Part shown: positions 52,215 through 61,551 of the stretch, piece after piece
Layout of the letters: each line of letters starts with the position of its first letter
Position numbering within the stretch: position 1 is the stretch's first letter
DNA from: Myxococcales bacterium
GTDB taxonomy: Bacteria; Myxococcota_A; Polyangia; Polyangiales; JAFGIB01
DNA length: 64,000 nt
Assembly (NCBI GenBank): GCA_029880325.1
Contig: JAOUOP010000038.1
Coordinates: 1-64,000 of the forward strand
Reading direction: 5' to 3'
Position numbers and translations under genes: made by a program
The notes under the pieces: model-generated
What the model was told of the DNA's origin: nothing
Databases searched by the model: none
Seen by the model: the letters and a program-made list of their open reading frames with translations, nothing else

Positions 52215-53948
52215 ATGGGAAGCTCACGGCAATCGCTTGCGCTGTATTTGATGGTCCTCGCCCTGCTCGGCACCGGCGGTTGCAGCAGTGGCGAACACGG
52301 CGGTGAACGCGACGGGCTGCCCATGTTGCCAGCCCCCAATGCAGGGAACTTCGACGGCAGCGATGCGCCCGAGTTCGGCCAAAACGGCAACTTCGGATCT
52401 GGCGGCGCGACCGCCACCGACGCCCCGCTGCCGGCCGAACGAGAGGTCGCCCTCGACTTCGAGCGCCCGCAGGCCTCCGAGCGCTTCGTTTACGCCGTAA
52501 ACCCCGCCGGCGGCACCGTCTCGATCATCGACGCCGAGACCCTGGCCATCCAGACGCTCGAGACCGGCGAGGAGCCCACCTACCTGCAGACCCTGGCCGG
52601 CTCCGACGACGCCATCGTGCTGAACCTGGGCTCCGACGACGCCACCATCATGCGCGATCCGGGCGGCGCCCTGTCGACGGCCACGGTGCCGGTGGTCGAC
52701 GGCGCCAACTCCATCGCCGTGGCGCCCGACGGCAAACACGCGGTGGCCTATTTCGACTCGGAGCGAAGCAGCGCCGCCCACCGCTCGGGCAGCTTCCAGG
52801 ACGTGACCGTCATCCGCCTGGAAAAGGGCGCCGACACCGCCGTCGACATGACCGTGGGTTTCAGGCCCCGCGGTGTCTTCTTCGCGGCCGACTCCTCCAC
52901 CGCCTACGTGGTCACCGAGGACGGCGTCTCGGTGCTGAACTTCGAAACCGTGGAGGCCTCGGGCACCGGCATCGCGAAGCTGGTCTCCCTGGGCGAAGAC
53001 GTGGACCAGCAGTCGCTCGATGTCTCGGTCACGCTCGATGGCCGCTTCGCCCTCACGCGCGAGCCGGGCGCCGGCGTGATCCGCCTGGTCGACCTGGAAA
53101 ACGGCGAGATCCAGAACCTGGACCTCGGGGAGCACATCCCGGCGGCGGCCTTCGAGGCGCTGGGCATCGACGTCGACACTGATGCCGACGCCGGCGTGGC
53201 CTTGCCCACCGTGGCCGTCACCGATCTGGACCTGGCCCCCTCGGGCGATTTCGCCCTCGCCGTGCTGCGGGACTTCTCCACCGTGCTGCGCATTCCCGTG
53301 CCCGGCGCCTTCGAGGACGCCTCCTCCATCAGCGCCCACGTGATCGCCGGTGAACTGGTGGGCTCGGCCACCATCGCGCCCAATGGCGACCGCGCCCTGC
53401 TCTACACCACGGCCGTGCCACTGGAAAAGGTGACCATTTTGCCACTGACCGGCGACGCCGAGCCCCAGACGGTGGCCATTCGCAAGGCCGTGGAGGCCGT
53501 GGCCATCGCCCCCGACGGCGAGACCGCCCTGATCCTTCATACCAAGGCCGACGGCGATCCCAAGGAGCCCGGCATCGATCCCGACGCCCAGATCGATCGC
53601 TCCCACGGCTACAGCGTGCTGCATCTGCTGGGTGGCGACGTCAAACTTCAAGTTACACCCGTGCGCCCCGGCGCCTTTGCGCTGGTTCCGGACGGCTCCC
53701 ACCTCTTCGTGCTGCTACGCGACGACCTCACCGCCCTGCGTTCGGTGCACATGGTCGAAACCAGGAGTTTCCTGGTCGAAAACATCGCCCTGGGCAGCCC
53801 GCCGGTGTCGGTCGGCTCGGTGCCGGCCCGCAAGCGCGTCTTCGTGGGCCAGGAGCACGGCGACGGCCGCATCACCTTCATCGACTGGGAGAGCGGCGAG
53901 CGCGAGACGGTGACCGGCTTCGAGCTCAACAGCCGCATCCGCGATTGA
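52215..53948 (+). CDS. Beta-propeller lipoprotein (YncE-like)
   Basis: 577 residues from ATG 52215. The lipoprotein signal ends ALLGTGGC. The mature part has YncE/cytochrome-d1-type blade motifs: RFVYAVNPAGGTVSIIDAET, SIAVAPDGKHAVAYFDSE, SVTLDGRFALTREPGAGVIR, VAIAPDGETALILHTKADG and AFALVPDGSHLFVLLRDD. No haem-binding motif is present. It probably binds surface ligands. The start is close to a GGGGAG run, which is tighter than usual. Confidence 0.82.
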   Translation: MGSSRQSLALYLMVLALLGTGGCSSGEHGGERDGLPMLPAPNAGNFDGSDAPEFGQNGNFGSGGATATDAPLPAEREVALDFERPQASERFVYAVNPAGGTVSIIDAETLAIQTLETGEEPTYLQTLAGSDDAIVLNLGSDDATIMRDPGGALSTATVPVVDGANSIAVAPDGKHAVAYFDSERSSAAHRSGSFQDVTVIRLEKGADTAVDMTVGFRPRGVFFAADSSTAYVVTEDGVSVLNFETVEASGTGIAKLVSLGEDVDQQSLDVSVTLDGRFALTREPGAGVIRLVDLENGEIQNLDLGEHIPAAAFEALGIDVDTDADAGVALPTVAVTDLDLAPSGDFALAVLRDFSTVLRIPVPGAFEDASSISAHVIAGELVGSATIAPNGDRALLYTTAVPLEKVTILPLTGDAEPQTVAIRKAVEAVAIAPDGETALILHTKADGDPKEPGIDPDAQIDRSHGYSVLHLLGGDVKLQVTPVRPGAFALVPDGSHLFVLLRDDLTALRSVHMVETRSFLVENIALGSPPVSVGSVPARKRVFVGQEHGDGRITFIDWESGERETVTGFELNSRIRD

Positions 53949-53975
53949 AATTCGTGTGCGGACTCGACGCCCTTG

Positions 53976-55166
53976 TCAGCGCCCGTCACGACCGGCGCGG
54001 CAGCGGTAGGGCACGGCGCTGAGCAGGGTCGGCGCGCCGCCCTGCTGGGCGCGCTCGGCGATCAGGATCAGGGCATGGTCACCCACGCAGGCGACGTCGG
54101 CGCCGGTGAAGGCGTGGGCGTCTTCGTAAAATTGCTGCTCGCCGCGGCCGGGCCGCAGCGCCTGGTCGTACCAGTTGATGCCGACGAAGTAGTCGCGGCC
54201 GTAGGAGCGCGGCGTGGCGGCCACCAGCCCGCCCATGCAGGGGCACAACGAGGGGCGCTGCTTGCCGTCGGCGCGTCCGATGCGCACGGCCTCGCCCGGT
54301 TTATCGGCGATGCTCCCGCTGCCCTCGGCGATGGGCGCCACGTAGAGCCCGGCCTTGCGCCCGGCCCGCCGCCGGTCGCGCACGGCCGACCACAGCCGCC
54401 CGCCGAGGGAGAAGAGCTGGGGCATGGCCGCCACGTGGTCGACCTGCAGCAGCGTGCGCGGCTCGGCGCCGGGGCGGGCGATCTGCACGCGGTTTTCGAG
54501 CCCCTCGCCCTGCACCCAATGCTCGACCCAGGTCAGCAGGCTACGGCCCGCGTGCACGGTGATGGACGGCTCGGTCGCCATGCGGCCCGGCGTCGACACG
54601 GCCTGGGCCGGCCCCTCTCCCAGCCGGGCCCACCACACGCGATGGCCCGCCGGTGAAGCGTCCTGCCAGCTGATTTCGAGCCCCCCGTCGACGACCACCG
54701 CATCCACGCCGAAGCTCAGGTCGCCAGCGGGCGAAAGCAGCCACTGGCGCGCCGGGCGCAGGTCCCGGGCCAGCGTGCGCACCACCACCACTCCCGCGTC
54801 GTCGTGCTTGGGCACGGCATTCGGTCCCGGTCGCGGCGAAAGGCAGACCACCACCGGCCCGTCGGCGGCGATGGCGGTGGCCACACCGCCGCGGCAGCGC
54901 GGCCCAAGCCGACGCGCCGCCGCCTGCGGTTTGCCGTCGGCGCCCAGGCGACGCGCGTAGAGGCCCCGGGGCTCGGACCACACCGAGAGCGCCCCTTCGG
55001 AGAGCGCCACCACGGCCAGGTCGTCGAAGCCTTCCGGACTCTCGGCCACCGGCCTTTCGGTGCCCAGCTCGCAAAAACGCTCGACGCGCGCCGCCGGCGT
55101 GCACGCCCCGGCGAGTCCGAGACCCGTCAGCAGCCAAAAAAGCAGGGCGCGGGCGCAAACCATCAT
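53976..55166 (-). CDS. Hypothetical lipoprotein, propeller-like
   Basis: 396 residues from ATG 55166, overlapping the stop of the pyrophosphorylase gene (ATGA). The signal ends LTGLGLAGAC. Repeated strand patterns (LAVVALSEGALSVWSEPRGL, TAIAADGPVVVCLSPRP, WWARLGEGPAQAVSTPGRM, QLFSLGGRLWSAVRDRR, ADVACVGDHALILIAERA) suggest a six- or seven-bladed propeller. I do not recognise a specific family. It is the last gene of a four-gene minus-strand set. Confidence 0.75.
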   Translation of the reverse strand: MMVCARALLFWLLTGLGLAGACTPAARVERFCELGTERPVAESPEGFDDLAVVALSEGALSVWSEPRGLYARRLGADGKPQAAARRLGPRCRGGVATAIAADGPVVVCLSPRPGPNAVPKHDDAGVVVVRTLARDLRPARQWLLSPAGDLSFGVDAVVVDGGLEISWQDASPAGHRVWWARLGEGPAQAVSTPGRMATEPSITVHAGRSLLTWVEHWVQGEGLENRVQIARPGAEPRTLLQVDHVAAMPQLFSLGGRLWSAVRDRRRAGRKAGLYVAPIAEGSGSIADKPGEAVRIGRADGKQRPSLCPCMGGLVAATPRSYGRDYFVGINWYDQALRPGRGEQQFYEDAHAFTGADVACVGDHALILIAERAQQGGAPTLLSAVPYRCRAGRDGR

Positions 55167-56344
55167 CGAGGCGATGGGAGTACGCCCCGCGAGCGCAGGA
55201 TGCTCTCGATCTGGGCTCGTCGCAGGGCGAGCTCGTCCGGATCCTTGGCGGGCTGGAAACGCCCGTCCCCACCGTCGCGCTCCACCTCGATGCAGCCACA
55301 GCCCATGCTCGCCGACAGCTCGCCCACCAGGTGCTCGAACTGGATCGCCGCACGCCCTGCCACCTGCTTGCGCACCAGAAACCAGGTCAGCTCGCGCTCG
55401 CGCTCGAGGGCCGCCGCGTCGATCACGAAGCTGTTGGTGTTGAAGTAGGGGATCGAGTCCAGGTCGAAGCCCTCGGGAAAGCGAAAGTCTTCCACGATCT
55501 GCAGCACGCCATCGATGCGCGCTGGGGCCCCGCCGGGTTCGCCCGGGCGCCGCGCGACGACTTCCACCGTCAGCTCGCGACCATGGGCTTCGGCCTTGTC
55601 CAGGTGGGCGCCGACCAGGGCCGGATCCAGGGTGGCGGCCAGGTTGTCCACGTTCGACATGCACAGCAGCCTTCCCCCGGCCTCGCGAAAGCGAGTCAGC
55701 GCACCGCTCCTCTGCAGCGCGTAGCCCAGGTCGCCGTGGCCGGGCGCGTAGGGCGAAGGCGCGCCGCTGTCGGGGTCGATGAAGAGTTCTCCCTCGGGGG
55801 TGAGCCGCAGCGAGATGAACTGGGCGAACACCTCCACCGAGAGCCCCTCGATGGCGCCGCGGTCCTCCAAGTCCGCAACCCGCTGGCGCAGCGCCGCGTC
55901 GGTGGCGAAGCTGCTCATCAGGTAGACCGGCAAGACTCGGCCGCTGCCCTCGGCCAGCGCCCGCAGCTGGGCGAGCTTGAGCGCGAGGAAGCTCTGACCG
56001 GGCAGCGCCTCGACGCCCGCTTTGACCACGCCGCCGAAGCGCGTGGCCATGCCACCGGCGAGCACCACGGCGCCCACTTCACCCGCGGTGATGGCCTCCA
56101 GGCCGCGCTGCTCCAGGCGCTGCCGCTCGGCGCTGCCCAGGGCGGGCAGCTTTTCGATGTCGCCGGGCCCCGGCAGTGACAGCTCGCCGCGCACGCGGTT
56201 GGCCTCGGCGCTCATCTCGCCCGCGCCCATCCGCGCCCGCAGCCGCTCGAAGCGCGCGCGGTCGAAGCCGAAGCGCTGGAGCAGGTCCGCGGTCGCCGCG
56301 TCGCTGGCCAGGGGCGCCCGCTCGGATGGCTCGTGGTCTTGCAT
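55163..56344 (-). CDS. UDPGP-family UDP-sugar pyrophosphorylase
   Basis: 393 residues from ATG 56344. The nucleotide-binding motif is AVVLAGGMATRFGGVVKAGV, followed by GRVLPVYLMSSFATDAALRQ, PGHGDLGYALQRSGAL, and the uridine/metal region LLCMSNVDNLAATLDPALVG. This is the eukaryotic-like UDPGP family (UTP-glucose or UDP-HexNAc pyrophosphorylases). Which sugar is used is not clear. It would supply UDP-sugar for glycan synthesis. Its neighbours are all exported proteins, an odd setting for a cytoplasmic enzyme. Confidence 0.88.
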   Translation of the reverse strand: MQDHEPSERAPLASDAATADLLQRFGFDRARFERLRARMGAGEMSAEANRVRGELSLPGPGDIEKLPALGSAERQRLEQRGLEAITAGEVGAVVLAGGMATRFGGVVKAGVEALPGQSFLALKLAQLRALAEGSGRVLPVYLMSSFATDAALRQRVADLEDRGAIEGLSVEVFAQFISLRLTPEGELFIDPDSGAPSPYAPGHGDLGYALQRSGALTRFREAGGRLLCMSNVDNLAATLDPALVGAHLDKAEAHGRELTVEVVARRPGEPGGAPARIDGVLQIVEDFRFPEGFDLDSIPYFNTNSFVIDAAALERERELTWFLVRKQVAGRAAIQFEHLVGELSASMGCGCIEVERDGGDGRFQPAKDPDELALRRAQIESILRSRGVLPSPR

Positions 56345-56378
56345 GGCGCTGGAAGGGAGCCGCAAAAGCGCCGGTCGG

Positions 56379-58370
56379 TCAATGACGCACTGACAGCCGT
56401 CCGCCCCGATAGGCGTAGCGGGTGGCGCGATGCTGCCAGGGCAAGAGCAGCGGCTGCACGCCGTCGAGGGACTCGGCCACGAAGGGATAGCTCCCCTGGC
56501 TCCAGCCCTCGGCGCGGCCAGGCTTGATGCGCAGGGCCCAGTGGCGCCCGTCGGGTACCAGCGCCACCACGTTGCCGATGCTGTCGCCACCGCGGGCGCG
56601 CCGCACCTCCACGCGCAAAAGCTCCTGCACACCGCCGTCCGCCGCGTCTTTGCCCATCGTGTAGACGAGCAGGATCTCGCGCTGCACGTCGTCGATGAGC
56701 TGCTTGTAGCGAACGAAGATCTCGCGCCGACCGTCGCCGGTCACGTCACCGGTGAAGACGCGTTGGATGTGGTCCGCCGCGGCCACGGGCAACTGGTAGT
56801 AGAAGTAGCCACTGCCCCCGCGGTAGCCCTTGCCCACCACCAGCAGGTGGTCGCCGAAGAGCATCAGCGACTCCAGGCGGCGGTCCTCGGCCAGATTCAC
56901 GTGGCGCACGAAGCGGGGCTCGAGCCCTTTGGGGATGCCGCGGGCCTTGCGGAAGGCGGCGACCAGGTCGTCGACGCCCACCGGCTTGGCGTGGCTCGCG
57001 GTGCGAAGCACCGACGACTCGCGGCTGCCGCTGGAAGTCGAAGCCGTGGCGTGAGTCGGCGGCTTGTAGTCGGGGTTTTCCTCTTCCTTTTCGAGCGCGA
57101 AGCGGGTGCCATCCCAGCGGTAGACGCGCCCCATGACCTTGCCCCAGGGCAAGATCATGGGCTCGAGCCCCTGGGCCGGCCGCTCGTTGAGGGCCCCGGG
57201 CTCGAGGCCGCTGCTGCTGCCGGCGCGCACCTCGATGCGCGCCCCGCCCTTGGCCCTGCGGCCCGCGGACAGCGAGAGCTTGGCCTCCACGTGACCGCCC
57301 TTGACCTCCTTGCGCAGCTCGACACCGAAGAGGCGCTTGGCCTGGGGCGAGCCCACATCACTAACAGTGAAAATTTCACGGCGCCCGAGTTCGTTCTGCT
57401 GGCGCATGCGCAAGAGCAGCTCGGCCTTGCCGTCGCCCGTCAGGTCGCGCAGCGAAGCCTCGCGCACGTCGGCGGCGGCAGCCACCGGCAAGTCCATGTA
57501 GTGGTAGCCACCGCCGCCCTGGATGTCCGGGCCGACCACCACCGCGAAGCTGCCGGCGAGCACGACGCGCTCGAGGCGTTTGTCGCCGGTGACATCGGCA
57601 ACCAGATCGGAGCGCACGTTGGGCGCGCCCAACCCCTTGCTGCGCAAAAACTCCGCCAGCACCCAGTTGGGGCCACCGTCCACTTCCAGCGGCGGCAGGC
57701 GGGTGCCCGACGCGCTGGCCGACACCCGAGGCGAGGCGCCGGCGCGCCCGTCCACGTCATGCAGCCGCACCGCCCCACGCCCGATCAGGAACTCGCGACC
57801 GCCGGCCACCGCCTTCCACGGAATGCGGGCCTCGAGCACGTAACCCTCGCCCTTTTCGAGCGGCCCCTCGACGATCTCGATGCTGCGCGCGGGCTTGGGT
57901 TTCCCGCCGCCGGAAGCCACCGCGGCCACCGCGCGCGACTTGCCGATGCTGCCCGCAAAGAGCCACACCTCGGTCCTGAGCGGCTTGCCCTTGGCGCGCG
58001 GCATCTCCAGCGCGATCACCACCGCGTCCTCGCGCTTGCTGGGGCGGGCGCCGCGAATGAAGCTGTCGTCGCGCACGCTGGCGCCGAAGTAGAGCGCCTC
58101 GGTGTCGAAACCGAGGGCGAAGCGCAGGCTGCCGTCGGAGGAGTCGCCCAGACGTACGAAGGGGGCGCCGCCCCACTCGCCGATGGCACCATCGACACGG
58201 ATCTGGCCCTTGCCCACCGGCGACAGATGCAGCGCCTGGTCGGCGCGAGCGGTGCCGGCTGAAAGCGACGCAACAAGCAGCGCCGCGCAGCAGGCGGCGG
58301 GAAGCTTCCCCGGGGGCCGAAACCGGGGCGGACGGAGCGAACGAACGGCGATATCGACTCGGGCGACCAT
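56379..58370 (-). CDS. Exported protein with a CBM9-like domain and VCBS-type repeats
   Basis: 663 residues from ATG 58370. A signal (CCAALLVASLSAGTARA) precedes a CBM9/DOMON-like N-terminal domain (RVDGAIGEWGGAPFVRLGDS, ALYFGASVRDDSFIRGA, YVLEARIPWKAVAGG). Two related segments follow, each with a FG-GAP/VCBS calcium motif (RSDLVADVTGDKRLERVVLA and ADHIQRVFTGDVTGDGRREI). It may bind glycans. It is 34 bp before the pyrophosphorylase gene and no Shine-Dalgarno sequence is clear. Confidence 0.75.
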   Translation of the reverse strand: MVARVDIAVRSLRPPRFRPPGKLPAACCAALLVASLSAGTARADQALHLSPVGKGQIRVDGAIGEWGGAPFVRLGDSSDGSLRFALGFDTEALYFGASVRDDSFIRGARPSKREDAVVIALEMPRAKGKPLRTEVWLFAGSIGKSRAVAAVASGGGKPKPARSIEIVEGPLEKGEGYVLEARIPWKAVAGGREFLIGRGAVRLHDVDGRAGASPRVSASASGTRLPPLEVDGGPNWVLAEFLRSKGLGAPNVRSDLVADVTGDKRLERVVLAGSFAVVVGPDIQGGGGYHYMDLPVAAAADVREASLRDLTGDGKAELLLRMRQQNELGRREIFTVSDVGSPQAKRLFGVELRKEVKGGHVEAKLSLSAGRRAKGGARIEVRAGSSSGLEPGALNERPAQGLEPMILPWGKVMGRVYRWDGTRFALEKEEENPDYKPPTHATASTSSGSRESSVLRTASHAKPVGVDDLVAAFRKARGIPKGLEPRFVRHVNLAEDRRLESLMLFGDHLLVVGKGYRGGSGYFYYQLPVAAADHIQRVFTGDVTGDGRREIFVRYKQLIDDVQREILLVYTMGKDAADGGVQELLRVEVRRARGGDSIGNVVALVPDGRHWALRIKPGRAEGWSQGSYPFVAESLDGVQPLLLPWQHRATRYAYRGGRLSVRH

Positions 58371-58432
58371 GGGGCAAAAGGGTAACCGAAGGCCGCGGTC
58401 GCCGAGTGCCCGATGTGCAGGTCTTCACGCGC

Positions 58433-59596
58433 TCAATCGGTGCGCAGCAGCAGGGCCAGGCCTGCGCGCAGGCGCAGACGCCCCAGGTCCGCGAGCTGGT
58501 CACCACGGACGGCAAAGTGCTGGCGCCGCAGCCGCAGCTCGGGCCCCAGCGACAAGCGCAACCACAGGCCGCCGTCGAGCTTGCGTTCCAGCGCCCCGAG
58601 CGCCGCAATCGACGGCACCGCCTCGGTGGCCTGGGCGCGCGCTTCCACCGCCCCAGCCGCAGTCCGCAAGCGCCCCTCGGCCAGCGCCAGGCTGGGGGCG
58701 ACCACCATACCGCCGCCGAACGCCCAGGGACCCCTGCGGCCGGCCAGCAGCAGCGTCAGTGAGGGTGAGAGTTCCGAAAATTCGAGCTGACGGCCTGAGG
58801 TATCAAAAATGATTGATGGTGCGTAGGCGATACCTAGCTCGACGGACAGGCGCAGCGCGGGACTGATGGCGAGCGTCGGCCCCGCACCGAGCGCGATGGC
58901 GAATTGGCCCGCGCCGCGCGAGGGCAGCGTGGCCCACTCGGCGCCCACGCGCCACAGGGCGCCAAAACCGCCGGCCGTGGGCGCTGGAGCCTCGGCCTCC
59001 GCTGGCGGCGGCGGGGGTTGCAGCAGCAGCCCCGCGTCCGGCGCGGCCTCGGCGGCGCGCAGCACCGCGTCGTAGCCCTCGCGCACCTTCAGGGCCAGGC
59101 TGCGCTCCAGGGCGGGGCCGCCGCCGCCGGGCACGCGCACCACCTCGAGCATGGCCCTGCCCTGCTTGCGGCCCACCATGTAGAGCACCGCCTCGGAGTC
59201 GGCCTCCGCGTCCTGCGCCGCATCGACGCTGTCCTCCGGAGCCGCCTCGGCACTTTCGCCCCCCGCCTCCGGGGCGACCGCCGGTGCGGGTGCGGGCGCC
59301 TCCACCCAGACCACGAGCAGCACCTGCTCGCGTTCGGCCAGCGCCCCGGCCGCCTGCACCCGCGCGCTCAGCCCCAGGCCCTCCGGCGCCTGCCGCACCG
59401 AAAGCTCAGCGGCTCCGGCCAGCTGAATGCGCAGGGCGTGAACCAGTCCCGGCCGCGGCTGTTCGGGCGACTGCCACAGCACCACCCCAGAGTCCGGCGC
59501 CTGGGCCGCCACCGGAGTCGTCAGCAAAAGCCCGCACCAGGCGAGCAATTCGACGGCACTGCGGGCACAGGGGCGCTTTTTTTTCAACCTGGGCAT
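58433..59596 (-). CDS. Hypothetical exported protein, outer-membrane barrel-like C-terminus
   Basis: 387 residues from ATG 59596. A signal peptide (LLAWCGLLLTTPVAAQA) is followed by a beta domain, a Pro/Ala/Glu-rich linker, and a second part after residue 190 with a Pro run and alternating strands (LWRVGAEWATLPSRGAGQFA, PTLAISPALRLSVELGIAYA, SPSLTLLLAGRRGPWAFGG, RLRLRAGLALLLRTD), which resembles an outer-membrane beta-barrel. It is first of the four-gene set and only 23 bp from the divergent sigma factor gene, so it may be a target of that factor. Confidence 0.7.
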   Translation of the reverse strand: MPRLKKKRPCARSAVELLAWCGLLLTTPVAAQAPDSGVVLWQSPEQPRPGLVHALRIQLAGAAELSVRQAPEGLGLSARVQAAGALAEREQVLLVVWVEAPAPAPAVAPEAGGESAEAAPEDSVDAAQDAEADSEAVLYMVGRKQGRAMLEVVRVPGGGGPALERSLALKVREGYDAVLRAAEAAPDAGLLLQPPPPPAEAEAPAPTAGGFGALWRVGAEWATLPSRGAGQFAIALGAGPTLAISPALRLSVELGIAYAPSIIFDTSGRQLEFSELSPSLTLLLAGRRGPWAFGGGMVVAPSLALAEGRLRTAAGAVEARAQATEAVPSIAALGALERKLDGGLWLRLSLGPELRLRRQHFAVRGDQLADLGRLRLRAGLALLLRTD

Positions 59597-59619
59597 GGGC
59601 GAGAGTCACAATTGCAAGT

Positions 59620-60246
59620 GTGACGGGCAAGGTCGTCAACCTGCGACCGTCAACCCACCCGGACGATGCGGACTTGGTGGAGGGTTGCCGGCAAGGCGAC
59701 ACGGACGCGCTGCGTACCGTGTTCGCCGCCCATGCGCCCTACCTCGAGCGCCTGCTGATCCGGGTCTGTGGCCCTGGTGCCGATGTGGAAGATGCGCTCC
59801 AAAATACCTTCATCGCCGCGATCCACGCGTTTCCGCGTTTTCGCGGCGAGGCGGCGGTGAGGACCTGGCTCTCGCGCATCGCCATCCGCTGCGCCTACGA
59901 ACCGCGCCGGCGCGCCGAACACCGACTGCGCGGATCGCTACCGGAACTGGAAGCGGTGGGTGACGACGGGCGCCAGGCCATCGAGCGCGAAGACGCCCTC
60001 GATGCGCGCAACCAGCTCGCGCGCGTTTACGACCACCTCGATAAGATCGGCTCAAAAAAACGCGTGGCCTTCGTGCTGCACGTCTTCGAGGGCCACTCGC
60101 TCGAAGAGGTCGCCGCCCTGATGGGTGCCAGCCGCTCGGCCACCAAGTCCCGCGTCTTCTGGGCCCGTCGCGAGCTGCTCAAGCGCGCTGCCCGCGATCC
60201 GGGACTGAAGGCGTTGATCACCGAAAGCGCGGGAGCCGAGCCATGA
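59620..60246 (+). CDS. ECF-type RNA polymerase sigma factor
   Basis: 208 residues from GTG 59620. Region 2 reads DADLVEGCRQGDTDALRTVF and ADVEDALQNTFIAAIHAFPR; region 4 is RVAFVLHVFEGHSLEEVAAL with MGASRSATKSRVFWARREL as the helix-turn-helix. The next gene overlaps it by four bases and encodes a FecR-type protein, its probable anti-sigma factor. The upstream spacing of 23 bp to the divergent gene means the promoter must overlap that gene. Confidence 0.92.
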   Translation: MTGKVVNLRPSTHPDDADLVEGCRQGDTDALRTVFAAHAPYLERLLIRVCGPGADVEDALQNTFIAAIHAFPRFRGEAAVRTWLSRIAIRCAYEPRRRAEHRLRGSLPELEAVGDDGRQAIEREDALDARNQLARVYDHLDKIGSKKRVAFVLHVFEGHSLEEVAALMGASRSATKSRVFWARRELLKRAARDPGLKALITESAGAEP

Positions 60247-61520
60247 GCGGCCTGCGCTGCCTGCGGGCCCAACAGCTGATCGCCCAGCGCACAGCCGGCC
60301 TGGACCTGCCCGAGCGGGTGGAGCTGGAGGAGCACCTCTCCGAATGCAGCCGCTGCACCCAGCAGGCGCGGCTACTCGGCGGCATGCGCGCCCTGGTGGA
60401 GCGGGAGCTCGAGACCGAACTCGAAGCCGGCGCCCGCCAGCGCGCCATCGACGGCGCCCTGCGCACAGCGCGCTGGCAGCACTCCAGCCTGCCACCGGCA
60501 CTGCGGCGGCTGAAAGTGCCACAGCTGGCGGTGGCCGGCGCCATCGTGGCCGCTGCGGCTGCCCTGCTGATCTCCCTGGGTCGGACTGGCGAGCAAGGAA
60601 AAGCGCCGGCCCAGATGGCGCAGGTGCCCAAAGCCACCGCCGCCGTCTCGCCCGCAGCTCCAACGCAGGCACCGCAGCTCGCCACCGTCGAAGCGCTACA
60701 GCTGCGCATCGTGACCGGACGCTTCGAACACGAAGGGCGTCCGCTCGGGGCCGGCGCACATTTTCCCGACAACAGCGTCCTGACCGCCCTGGACGACGGC
60801 ACCCTGGCCCTGTCCGACTCGCGCGTGGAAGCCAGCGCCCGGAGCGTCTTGCGCATCGACGCCGCCGAGCGCGTGCTGGAGCTTGCGGCCGGCGCCATCG
60901 TGGCCGATGTCAGCCCGGGCCCGTCGCCGGCCCTGCGCGTCCAAACGCGGCACTTCCGGGTGGTCGTCATGGGCACGCGCTTCCGGGTCACGCCGGACTC
61001 GGTCGAGGTCTACGAAGGCACGGTGCGGGTCGAGGCCCTCGACGGCGAAGTGCTGGCTGCCGCCCTGCGCGCGGGACACCGCTACAGCGTGGAGGCCGAG
61101 CCGACCGATGAAAGCGCACAGACCGCCCACGGGCGTCTCGATGCCCGCGTCGAGTTGCAGCGCGCCCGCGAGCACCTGGCCGCAGGGCGCGTCGCCCAGG
61201 CCCGGCGCGGCATCGATCGCGTCCTCGCCGCGCGACCCAGCAGCGGCCTGCAGGCCGAAGCCCTCTCGCTGCGCGCCGAAGCGGCATTGCTCGAGGGCGC
61301 GAGCGGGCGCGCCATCCGGGACTACCTGCGGGTGGCGCGACGTTTCGCGCGCCTGCCGGCGGGCGAAAACGCGCTCTTCGCGGCAGCTCGCTTGGAACTC
61401 GACCGGGGCCACACCGCAACCGGTGAAGGGCTCTTGCGGCGCTACTTGAAGCGCTACCCCGATGGCCGCTTCGTACGCGAGGCCCACGCGCGGCTCGGGA
61501 CCGGCCCCGCTGCACCGTGA
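60243..61520 (+). CDS. FecR-type anti-sigma factor with zinc-finger and TPR-like ends
   Basis: 425 residues, ATG 60243 overlapping the sigma factor stop. The N-terminus is an anti-sigma zinc-finger (EEHLSECSRCTQQARLLGG). One membrane helix (LAVAGAIVAAAAALLISLG) divides it from a periplasmic FecR domain (HFPDNSVLTALDDGTLALSD, FRVVVMGTRFRVTPDSVEVY, GTVRVEALDGEVLAA). The last 130 residues are TPR-like helices (LQRAREHLAAGRVAQARRGI to YLKRYPDGRFVREAHARLG). No TonB-dependent receptor is nearby, so the signal is not iron-type by context. Confidence 0.9.
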   Translation: MSGLRCLRAQQLIAQRTAGLDLPERVELEEHLSECSRCTQQARLLGGMRALVERELETELEAGARQRAIDGALRTARWQHSSLPPALRRLKVPQLAVAGAIVAAAAALLISLGRTGEQGKAPAQMAQVPKATAAVSPAAPTQAPQLATVEALQLRIVTGRFEHEGRPLGAGAHFPDNSVLTALDDGTLALSDSRVEASARSVLRIDAAERVLELAAGAIVADVSPGPSPALRVQTRHFRVVVMGTRFRVTPDSVEVYEGTVRVEALDGEVLAAALRAGHRYSVEAEPTDESAQTAHGRLDARVELQRAREHLAAGRVAQARRGIDRVLAARPSSGLQAEALSLRAEAALLEGASGRAIRDYLRVARRFARLPAGENALFAAARLELDRGHTATGEGLLRRYLKRYPDGRFVREAHARLGTGPAAP

Positions 61521-61551
61521 CGGGCCCGGGCGCGCTGCCTCGTGATCGCGG

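Noticed and set aside
52224-53702. 492-residue open frame on the minus strand
   Set aside because: It is antisense to the propeller lipoprotein; Gly/His-rich with no domain.
56430-58262. 610-residue open frame on the plus strand
   Set aside because: It is antisense to the CBM9-like gene; His/Ala/Gly-rich shadow with no domain.
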